Position numbers and translations under genes: made by a program. A stretch of DNA of 64,000 nt from Euphorbia lathyris (Eukaryota > Streptophyta > Magnoliopsida > Malpighiales > Euphorbiaceae): the NCBI RefSeq assembly GCF_963576675.1, contig NC_088911.1:72879256-72943255 (forward strand), given 5' to 3'. A model generated the notes under the pieces. It was given only the letters and a program-made list of their open reading frames with translations. It was not told the DNA's origin and made no database searches. Shown here piece after piece: positions 55,613-64,000 of this stretch. Positions within the stretch are counted from its first letter, which is position 1, and every line of letters begins with the position of its first letter.

Positions 55613-56558
55613 TGTTAAGCCCAAAATATACCTAAAATATCATCAATAATTACATCAATATTGCTATGAATTTATGATATTTATAACCATTTAGAAAGCT
55701 TTTACTCTCGAATATGTTTCTTTCATGCAAGGTACATAAATATTTGGTAAAATCTAAATAGGAGTAAAAAGAGCTCAAAAATAGAAGAAAAGCCCTACAA
55801 AAGGAGTCGAAGACGACGAAAATTAATAACGCCAAGTCGAGGACATGAACGAGAGCGAAGAAGTGAAAAATGCTCCGTGCCGCGACCACGGCCCCCACTA
55901 TTCACGGTCGCGACACGCGTCCCTCAGCCTCTCCTTCCCTTCGTCTGAAGTACAATTGATGCTCCCCCATTCTCGGTAGAGAATTTAATATTCTCGGTAC
56001 GAGCAGGAGATTTTAGAGGCCTAGTTACACACTTTCGTTTTCGACGAAACGCGATCGTTCGGGTGGATAAAGACGTCCTTTCGTAGCGGACACGATCCTT
56101 CACAATGGACACGGCACTTCAATCAAGACTCTTCAACATCTATAAATAAAGAGTTGATGGAGAGTTGAAAGATAATGTTATACGTGTAGAAAAGAGAGAT
56201 TAGTGTAGAATTTATGCAGAAATTCCGAATCAAGTGATTCAGAAGTTAGATTTCGATTCTGTTCAAAAGCAATATGATGTACACACATTGTTTACTAAAT
56301 AATAATAAATTCAGTAGCGTTTAGACATTGTTCCAGTTTAGTTTACATTTTGGTAGTGGACCGACCCAGTCTCTATTACGAAGATTCAACGAGAAGATTG
56401 AGTAGAGGATTCGCCCCTGAGCCTGACAAACTCTAACGAAACCCAAGGAAAGGATTGACAACCCGTTCACTTGCACGCCGTCGAAGAATTCAATGCTCCA
56501 TGTTCTCTGTAAACTTGTATCAATTTATATTTCATCTAATAAAGTCTGTTCTACCATT
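55613..56558 (+). repeat. Athila-2 5' LTR, truncated on its right side
   Basis: About 945 bases. TATA box TATAAATA at 56141-56148. A hairpin (CGTGCCGCGACC at 55876-55887 against 55906-55917, one mismatch) and a TTCTCGGTA repeat region (55970-56000) occupy the place of the two Athila-1 LTR hairpins. The right ~0.5 kb of the LTR, the primer site and gag are deleted. ACCATTCCG occurs at 56553 and 56570, around the junction. Confidence 0.85.
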
Positions 56559-59500
56559 CCGGATGTTTTACCATTCCGTGTAAATTGGGCAATATAGAAT
56601 TCCCAAGTTGTCTTTGTGATTTAGGAGCAAGCATTAACTTGATGCCATTATCTATTTTTAATAAGTTAGGCTTAGAAGAAGACATCAAACGTACCAATAT
56701 GGTTTTACAATTAGCGGATCAAACCACTAAAAGACCATACGGTATAATTGAGGATGTTTTAGTTAAAGTTGACAAATTTATTTTTCCTACCGATTTCGTT
56801 ATTTTAGATTTTGCTTATGATGTAAATTGTCCGCTAATCTTTGGTAGACCGTTCATGAACATGGGACGTGCTCTAGTTGATGTGTCGGAAGGGAAAGTAG
56901 TTTTACGAATAGGAGATGATAAGATTGAGTTTGATATGAACCAAGCGATGAAATATCCTATGGAAGATTTCGCTTGTATGAAACTTGATTTAATTGAAGA
57001 ATGTGTAAATGACATTGTTCAAAAAGAAGAAATAATATAACCTATAATGAGTGAGGAACTAGAAGATAAGGACCCAGAACCTTTGATTCGAGAAGATGGA
57101 CCAGTTCCGCCTTCAATTGTAGTTCCACCTAAATTAGAACTTAAAGAATTACCAAGTCATTTGAGGTACGCTTTCTTAGGCGAAGGCGATTCTCTACTTA
57201 TTATTATCTCTAACAAATTAACACAAGTCCAAGAAGAGAAATTGAAAGAAGTTGTTAGAAATAGGATAGGAAGTATGGGTTGGCAAATTTCAGACTTAAA
57301 AGGTATTAATACAAGTATTTTAATGCATAGAATTCATTTAGAAGAAGATAAGCCACCTAAAGCGGATAGACAAAGACGCCTAAATCCGAACATGAAAGAA
57401 GTAGTAAAAAATGAAATTACTAAACTTCTGGACAATGGAATCATCTACCCTATCTCGGATAGTGAATGGGTTAGTCCAATCCATTGTGTACCTAAAAAGG
57501 GAGGCATAACAGTTGTAAGGAATGAAGAAGGTGAATTAATACCTACGCGAACCACCACTGGTTGGAGGGTTTGTATAGATTATAGAAATTTAAATAAAGC
57601 AACTAGGAAAGATCATTTTCCTCTTCCTTTCATTGATCAAATGATCGAAAGGATAGCTGGTCATGCTTTCTACTGTTTTCTTGATGGTTATTCCGGATTC
57701 TTTCAAATATACATTTACCCGGATGACCAAGATAAAACAACCTTCACATGTCCTTACGTAACATTTGCATATAGAAGAATGCCCTTTGGTCTATGTAACG
57801 CACCTGCAACATTTCAACGTTGTATGACTGCAATTTTTAATGATTTCATTGAAGATATCATGGAAGTTTTTATGGACGATTTTTCAGTTTATGGAGATTC
57901 TTTTGATTCGTGCCTAGAAAATTTGGATAAAGTTTTGTCTAGGTGTGAAGAAACAAATTTGGTATTAAACTGGGAAAAATGTCATTTCATGGTTGACGAA
58001 GGAATTGTTTTAGGTCACAAAATATCTAAAAAAGGATTAGAAGTAGATAGAGCAAAAACCTCAGTAATAGAGAAATTACCCCCTCCAACTACTGTTAAGG
58101 GAGTAAGATCATTCTTAGGACATGCTGGTTTTTACAGAAGATTTATTAAAAAAAATTCTGTAATTTCCAAACCACTTACTAATTTACTCATGAAAGATTC
58201 AACCTTTGATTTTAATGAAGAATGCGTTAAAGCGTTCGAAACATTGAAAACAGCTTTAGTCAGTGCACCTGTTATTGCTAAACCCGATTGGGATCTACCA
58301 TTTGAAATTATGTGTGATGCAAGTGATTTAGCTGTCGGATGTGTTTTAGGTCAAAGGAAAGATAAGAAACTTCATGTCATTTATTATGCAAGTCACACAC
58401 TGTCTGGTGCACAATTAAACTACACCACAACTGAGAAAGAAATGTTAGCCGTAGTTTTTGCATGTGACAAGTTTAGGTCTTATTTATTAGGTTCAAAAGT
58501 TATTATTTATACTGATCATGCAGCATTAAGATATTTATTTGCTAAGAAGGATGCAAAACCACGTCTAATTAGATGGGTTTTATTGTTGCAAGAATTTGAT
58601 ATAGAAATAAAAGACAAAAAGGGAGTTGAAAACCTTGTCGCCGATCATCTATCGAGACTTGAAGATGAAAACGGTCCTATAGGTGAAACTACCGGTATAC
58701 GAGATGATTTCCCTGATGAACACCTCTATCAAATAAAAAGTGCCATGTCACCATGGTATGCAGATATTGCTAATTATCTTGCAGGAAATATTGTTCCGGA
58801 AGGATTAGATTTCCAACAAAAGAAGAAATTTTTCTTCGATATTAAACAATATTTTTGGGAAGATCCCTTTTTGTTCAAGACTTGTGGTGACGGGATAATT
58901 AGGAGATGCGTTGGTGAAAATGAATACGAATCCATAATGTCGGAATGCCATTCTAGTTCTTATGGAGGATATAATGGAGTTAACAAGACAGCTGCTAGAA
59001 TATTTGAAAGCGGATTCTTTTGGCCTACGATGTTTAAGGACGTCCGTTCATTTATTACTCGTTGTGATAAGTGCCAAAGAACAGGAAATCTAGGAAGGAA
59101 AGATGAGATGCCCCTCACAACCATATTAGAAGTTGAAATCTTCGATATGTGGGGAATAGATTTCATGGGACCTTTTCCCCCTTCCAATGGTAAAACTTAC
59201 ATATTAGTTGCCGTCGATTATGTTTCGAAGTGGGTTGAAGCAATTGCAACCCCGACGAACGATTCTAAAGTTGTCGTTAATTTTCTTGACGATATATTCT
59301 GTAGATTTGGTTGTCCAAGAGTTATCGTTAGTGATGGTGGTACTCATTTTATAAACAAGAGTTTTGAAACGCTTATGAAAAAATATGGAGTACGCCACCG
59401 CGTATCAACGCCGTACCATCCTCAGTCAAATGGTCAGGCGGAGATATCAAACAGAGAACTCAAATGGATTCTCGAAAAAACAGTTTCATCTTCTAGAAAA

Positions 59501-60035
59501 GATTGGTCTTCTAAACTCAATAATGTGTTATGGACATACCGTACTGCATTTAAAACACCAATAGGAATGACTCCGTACCGCTTAGTGTATGGGAAGGCAT
59601 GTCATTTGCCAGTCGAATTAGAACACAAAGCCTATTGGGCTATTAGAGAACTAAACTTTGATTTACGACAAGCAGGTAAGAAGCGTTTGCTCAATTTGAA
59701 TGAGTTAGATGAGTTACGTCATCTATCTTACGAAAATGCAAAGATTTATAAAGAAAAAGTGAAAAAAATGGCACGATGCCAAAATTAAAGTTAAACACTT
59801 TAATGTTGGGGATAAAGTGCTGTTATTTAATTCACGACTTCGTTTATTTCCATGAAAACTTAAGTCCAGATGGATAGGACCATATTTAGTCGTCAAAACA
59901 TTCGATTATGGTTCTTTAGAACTGGAAGGTCCTACCGGAGTTCGATTCAAAGTTAATGGTAATCGATGTAAAATCTATTACGAAAATATTTCCCAACTAG
60001 GAATTGAGTTCGTAACAAGATTGTCTGACGTATAA
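56558..60035 (+). pseudogene. pol: Athila-2 pol pseudogene: protease, RT, RNase H, integrase
   Basis: The protease has [10 protein letters not shown] near 56625. A TAA at 57038-57040 interrupts; the same frame then stays open for 913 codons from 57047 with FMDD, CDASD, HHCC-like and DDE motifs. An extra base in a run of seven A (59762-59768) shifts the frame before the C-terminal module, which also has TGA at 59853-59855 and ends at 60035. Compared with Athila-1, all domains except gag are present. It cannot be translated as one protein. Confidence 0.9.
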
Positions 60036-60717
60036 ATTACTCAGTTTTTCTTACACAGTTTATTTTGTTTTATTGTTTTTATATTTTTGTTCATTTATTT
60101 TATTTTATTTTGTTATATTTTATTTTATTTTGTTTTATTTTTTCCAAAATGCCATTTTTATGATTAGATGACTTTATGTTATGATTTAAATGCATAAAAT
60201 ATTTCTATTTCATGATTTTAGATTTAATTTTTAGGAAATTAAGATGAATTTGAAGTTTCAGGCAATTCTCTGCCGCGAATTTAGAATTCCCTGCCGAGAA
60301 TCCTCTTTTTTAGAACAGTCCAAATAGGTTAGGATTTCTCTGTTCATACCGAGAATTTTAAATTCTCTACCGTGAATCGGGAGGTAGCTTAGACGCCTGA
60401 TTTCCTCAAGGAAATCAGCGTGTCGCGACCGCGGCTTTGCCATTTGCGGTCGCGACATGCGTGTTTCCTGCACTATCAGGTCTGCAACACTCCAACCCTT
60501 TCGACGAACCTCTTGGCAAACGAAACATTAAGTTTCTTCATTTCCGAAAGGTGCAATTTATACCTTTTCATAATAAAACGATACCTCTTTTCATTTAAAC
60601 TCTTATAAATTAATCTTAGAGGATTCAAGTTCTGTTACAATTCTTTTTCATCTTTGTCAGAACTCTGATTTTCTTCGCAAACACCGTTCTTTAATAAAGT
60701 AACACAAACTTTGCACC
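60036..60717 (+). promoter_or_regulatory. Spacer between pol and ORF-A in Athila-2 with hairpins
   Basis: T-rich, then a CTGCCGCGAATTTAG region near 60269, a palindrome GAGAATTTTAAATTCTC at 60351-60367 and a perfect 12-base hairpin at 60421-60432 / 60446-60457 (TGTCGCGACCGC arms, 13-base loop). The position corresponds to the palindrome cluster before ORF-A of Athila-1, but the stem sequences differ. Confidence 0.65.
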
Positions 60718-61659
60718 ATTCCTACCAAGAACAAACCATCTAGGCACAATACTGCCTCAATCAACAAACGCCCAGACTTATCCAAGCGATATGGGGCGCC
60801 TTTTCCTATCTTCAGTCACGATGAAGGTAGGCGTTATTGGAATCATCGTTACAAATTCTTCACCGGAATGTTGTATATGGATGAATTTCTTAATAGCCAA
60901 TTAGGCATTTCTGATGACATGAGCCGCTATATGGAGCGCCTAGGGTGGACAAAATTCGCCCAAATGCGATTTCTAATAATAGGCGACTGGATACTCGAAT
61001 TCTTCTGTATCGTGCGTTTTACTAATAAACGACGAATACGTCTCAGTTTTCGTCGAGAAGGCGAAATCTTCACTTTCGGCTATCCTGAGTTGCATGCTTG
61101 GTTTGGTTTTCCCCCGAGGGATACAATCAAACGTCATCCTGGACGAGACATGACATCCTCGGACATTTGGAGAATGCTCACTGGATTCTGGCGATTCAAT
61201 TCAAAACTCGCCTATAATCACTCTTTTCGCTCCAACTCCATGCTGTATTTACACAAATTTCTGTGTCACAGTTTGCGCACATTCAGTAGTGTGGTCCGTG
61301 ACACAGATTTGTATGTTCTTGGAGATATATTCTAGGGAAATGCAGTGGATTCTTCCAAAATTCTGATGGAAGGTCTTGTCGCCGCTTCTCGATCCAAAGA
61401 TAAAAAGATTGGGTTCGGCAATATAATTTGTGGAATAATTCTCGGTTCAAAGGGTACTATTGATATTCCCTAGAGTGATGATGAATTCTTCCCGATAATT
61501 GACTATGAATTTCTCGAGCACGAAGGACTTGTGAAACGTGTCTTTCGAGCAGGGCCTCAATTTTTGTCTGCACCGGAACGTGAAACTTTCGTGCAGTTTC
61601 AAATTGATCGTATTAAGGCTAGAAATATCCCGTTAGATAGGGATGAATATGTAGAATAG
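60718..61659 (+). pseudogene. Athila-2 ORF-A pseudogene
   Basis: Alignable with ORF-A of Athila-1 along its whole length. The start codon position reads ATT (60718-60720) instead of ATG. In-frame TAGs stand where Athila-1 has Gln (61333-61335) and Trp (61471-61473). The LFGR motif is lost through a two-codon deletion. The end is at TAG 61657-61659. The core from LGWTKF to the first stop still reads well. Confidence 0.85.
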
Positions 61660-62705
61660 TTTATGTTTTTCATTTTATTTTTTGTATATATTTTGTTTTG
61701 TGTTAATTATTAGTTTGTTTTCATTACTTGTACATATGTTAAAATAATAAAGATCTTATTTCATTCAATTCTTAATTTTTATCCATTTGATCCATTATCT
61801 ATACTTAGCATATTTCATATGAGTAATTTCTAATTTTTCTTACTCAAATTAAGATAAAAAGGATTCACTTGAACTAATATGGTTTTCTATTTTTCCACAC
61901 GTATATCTACATTTTATTTATAACTCAATTTCTTTTCAATGCATTAGGTTTTCATTTAATCAATTCAATTCATGTATTAAATATGTTTTACCATGCACTT
62001 ATTATGCATTTAATATGGTTCTCTTAACTTATATGCATAAATGAACATTTAAGTTTCATTAATTCTTCATAATCAATTTATTATATTTTAATTCAATTTA
62101 TTAAGTTTCAACCTTTGGTTTTCCTTGGAATTAATGACATTTATTTAAGTTTTAAGTGCAGGAACACTAAATATTAAGTTAAGGAACCATTTCCTCAATA
62201 AAATTGCACAAACCATGTCAAAAGGCACCAAAATAGGCCATTTTTACCAATTCTCTACCGAGAATTTATTAATTCTCGGTATGAGCAGCAACTTTGGCAG
62301 AATTTCAGGGCGAAAATTGCCTGAACATCGCGTGCCGCGGCCGCGGCTTTGCCATTCGCGGTCGCGACACGCGTATAAATTGCCCTTTTCAATCCGATTT
62401 TGCCATCAAATTTTGCCTATTCCTATTCCTATTCTACCTATTCACCTACCAATATAACCCTATATAAACCTACCTCTTACACAAACCTCACATCACCTCT
62501 ATTTTTACCCAATCCCTTACTCTAAACTCTTCCCCAAAAATCTACTTTTACTCTTCCCAATTTATTCACTCCAATTTCTATCCTCTTTTCTCTTTCAATC
62601 ACTTCCAATTCAAAACCCCAATCTCATCTTCAAGCTTTACTTTTTCTCTCAAATTCTTCTTCTTCTTCTTCTTCTCACACCCTAAAAACACAAAACACCA
62701 TCACC
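61660..62705 (+). promoter_or_regulatory. Spacer between ORF-A and ORF-B in Athila-2 with two hairpins
   Basis: AT-rich, no coding. A perfect 11-base hairpin TACCGAGAATT at 62256-62266 / 62271-62281 is followed by a 15-base hairpin (two mismatches) at 62331-62345 / 62357-62371 built on the GCGGTCGCGACACG word. A long C/T-rich leader precedes the ORF-B ATG. A small frame at 62215-62457 spans the hairpins and is not credible. Confidence 0.65.
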
Positions 62706-63926
62706 ATGGTTAGAACTAAGCGTGTTGGTAACAAGCCCGCTGTTATGGAAGCTAATCGCCTTCGGGTTCAATGCGGATCTTATTTTGACATCTATTCGGA
62801 GGAAGAAGACGCTCGTTTCAAACATTTTTCTCAAGACGACCGCCAATTTGTGGATATGCACTTCTTAGACTTCCATTCGGTAAGAGCATTAAATTTCTCT
62901 ACTCGAATTGATGCCTTTATTGAAGCTTTGGGTTGGCAAGAATTCGTTAATATGCGTTTCCCGTGTATTAATGAATATGTAGTGGAATTTTTGGTCACTT
63001 TGACCATGAACAAGAAGAAAACTTCAATTTCTTTTAGGAATAATGGCATCCCTTACACCATTGACTTTGAAGCAATGGGCAATATGTTTGGTTTCCCTAC
63101 TTCTGATTTTTATGATAAGCCTAAGGATTTTGATAATGATGCGGTTTGGCAAACTCTTTCGGACCAAGACTATTTTAATTCGAAAAACACTTCAAGCAAG
63201 TTGATTAAGGACAATTGTGCGTTCTTCTTTCATAAGTATTTGAGTTTCTCCTTGTTTGGTCGTGTTGAGAGTTCTAAGGTTCAGGTTCGGGATTTGTATG
63301 TTTTGGATAGTTTGCTTAAAGGCTTGCGGATTGATAGCATTGGTATTTTATTTGATAATTTGTTCCGTGCTTCGAGGGCTACTACCATTCAAATCCCTCT
63401 TTGTAATTTTATCACCGCTATTGTGTTGGGAGCACGGGGTGAGTTGGCCGATTATGACATGTCCACCTACCGTGGGTATGTTCCGCTTTTGGACATCTCG
63501 GCTCTTGAGCGAGCTCATTTATTGCTTCCACAAGGACCTCCCGTCTTTATTTCATATGCTACCCGAATTTCCCATCTTCGTGGCACTATGGGTGGTGGCG
63601 CTTCAAGTTCTCAATTTGTAGGTACCGAAGGCGGCGGAGAGGCGGCAGGCGAGGAGGATGAACCACCGGCTCAAGCACAACCCCAAGCACCTCAAGCGGC
63701 GGATGATCCGGTAGATTTGCGGAGGATTTTGAACCAAATCAATTCCAACAATCGTCAAATGAATTTAAGAATTGATGATTTGGTTGAAAACAATATGGTG
63801 ATGAATGACAACCTCAACCTTTTGAGGCGTGAACATCGATCGACTCGGCATCGGATGCTTTCCTTTTTCCGACGCCGCAGTGTGGAGACGTCACCTACAC
63901 CTCCCGATTCCCCACCTCAAGCTTAG
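62706..63926 (+). CDS. Athila-2 ORF-B, intact
   Basis: 406 codons, no stops. Basic N-terminus, LGW near 75, FGFP near 129, LFGR at 183-186, GARGEL near 247; then a Gly/Glu/Pro/Ala-rich linker instead of the Glu/Asp block of Athila-1, a coiled-coil-like Asn-rich segment, MLSFFRR and a Ser/Pro tail. It is the only intact gene of this damaged element. Role unknown; see the Athila-1 copy. Confidence 0.85.
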   Translation: MVRTKRVGNKPAVMEANRLRVQCGSYFDIYSEEEDARFKHFSQDDRQFVDMHFLDFHSVRALNFSTRIDAFIEALGWQEFVNMRFPCINEYVVEFLVTLTMNKKKTSISFRNNGIPYTIDFEAMGNMFGFPTSDFYDKPKDFDNDAVWQTLSDQDYFNSKNTSSKLIKDNCAFFFHKYLSFSLFGRVESSKVQVRDLYVLDSLLKGLRIDSIGILFDNLFRASRATTIQIPLCNFITAIVLGARGELADYDMSTYRGYVPLLDISALERAHLLLPQGPPVFISYATRISHLRGTMGGGASSSQFVGTEGGGEAAGEEDEPPAQAQPQAPQAADDPVDLRRILNQINSNNRQMNLRIDDLVENNMVMNDNLNLLRREHRSTRHRMLSFFRRRSVETSPTPPDSPPQA

Positions 63927-64000
63927 GTTGTTTTCTTTAATTTTATTATCTTGTTATAATTTGGTACAATTTTCATTTTCATATGTTTGGTACAATTTTC
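63927..64000 (+). other. Start of the Athila-2 3' noncoding region
   Basis: T-rich, with a TTTGGTACAATTTTCA word repeated, as after ORF-B of Athila-1 (near 10440). The PPT and 3' LTR are outside. Confidence 0.6.

Larger units (their letters stand above)
55613..64000 (+). mobile_element. Athila-2: second Athila-like element, gag deleted, runs off the window
   Basis: A partial 5' LTR (TGTTAAGCCC, with its first ~28 bases matching Athila-1) passes directly into protease sequence. Then come pol, ORF-A, ORF-B and the start of the 3' noncoding region. AGACC at 55608-55612 is the candidate left TSD. It is clearly diverged from Athila-1 in nucleotides but has the same gene order. It lies inside Copia-3, so it is the latest layer of this nest, yet it already carries a large deletion and several stops. 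Confidence 0.9.

Overview
The window is nuclear DNA of a flowering plant, most likely a eudicot with a repeat-rich genome. I find no ordinary host gene. Almost all of it is LTR retrotransposons inserted into one another. The evidence is plant-type Ty3/Gypsy (Athila-like and Tat-like) and Ty1/Copia (SIRE-like) polyproteins, primer sites matching plant tRNA-Asp and initiator tRNA-Met, and 5-bp target-site duplications (TSDs). The species cannot be read from the sequence.

Left nest (1-24048). A minus-strand Copia element (Copia-1, 13416-24048) sits in AT-rich DNA and is broken three times. A 1.8-kb solo LTR (17921-19749) splits its gag. A foldback-type DNA element with long terminal inverted repeats (21106-22862) sits in a TA microsatellite of its 5' LTR. 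A nearly intact Athila-like Gypsy element (Athila-1, 1-13415) sits in its 3' tail. Athila-1 carries gag-pol and then two related extra ORFs, here called ORF-A and ORF-B.

Middle (24049-36277). About 1 kb of AT-rich DNA holds a short retroposed insert with a 17-bp TSD. Next comes the LTR of a Tat-like Gypsy element (X). It is split by a minus-strand non-autonomous element with tRNA-Asp primer sites (25247-36272, TSD GCAAC). That element's own 5' LTR is split by a young non-autonomous Tat-like element (29528-34972, TSD GAAGG).

Right nest (36278-64000). X continues with decayed gag, one RT segment, then a protease and a second RT. At 40377 it is split by Copia-2. Copia-2 has a solo LTR of its own family inside its 5' LTR (40609-42000, TSD AAGTC), and its 3' tail is split by Copia-3 at 48538. 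Copia-3 has a 2.1-kb solo LTR in its integrase (52589-54657, TSD TAGGA), and its RT is split by Athila-2 at 55613. Athila-2 runs off the window. The order X > Copia-2 > Copia-3 > Athila-2 is a four-level nest.

Most notable: (1) both Athila-like elements carry two tandem, mutually related ORFs behind pol. (2) Family-specific hairpins recur at matching places, in the LTR and in front of each of these ORFs, with different stem sequences in different elements. (3) A third element carries four copies of the palindrome GTCTCGNCGAGAC in its LTR and four more inside.
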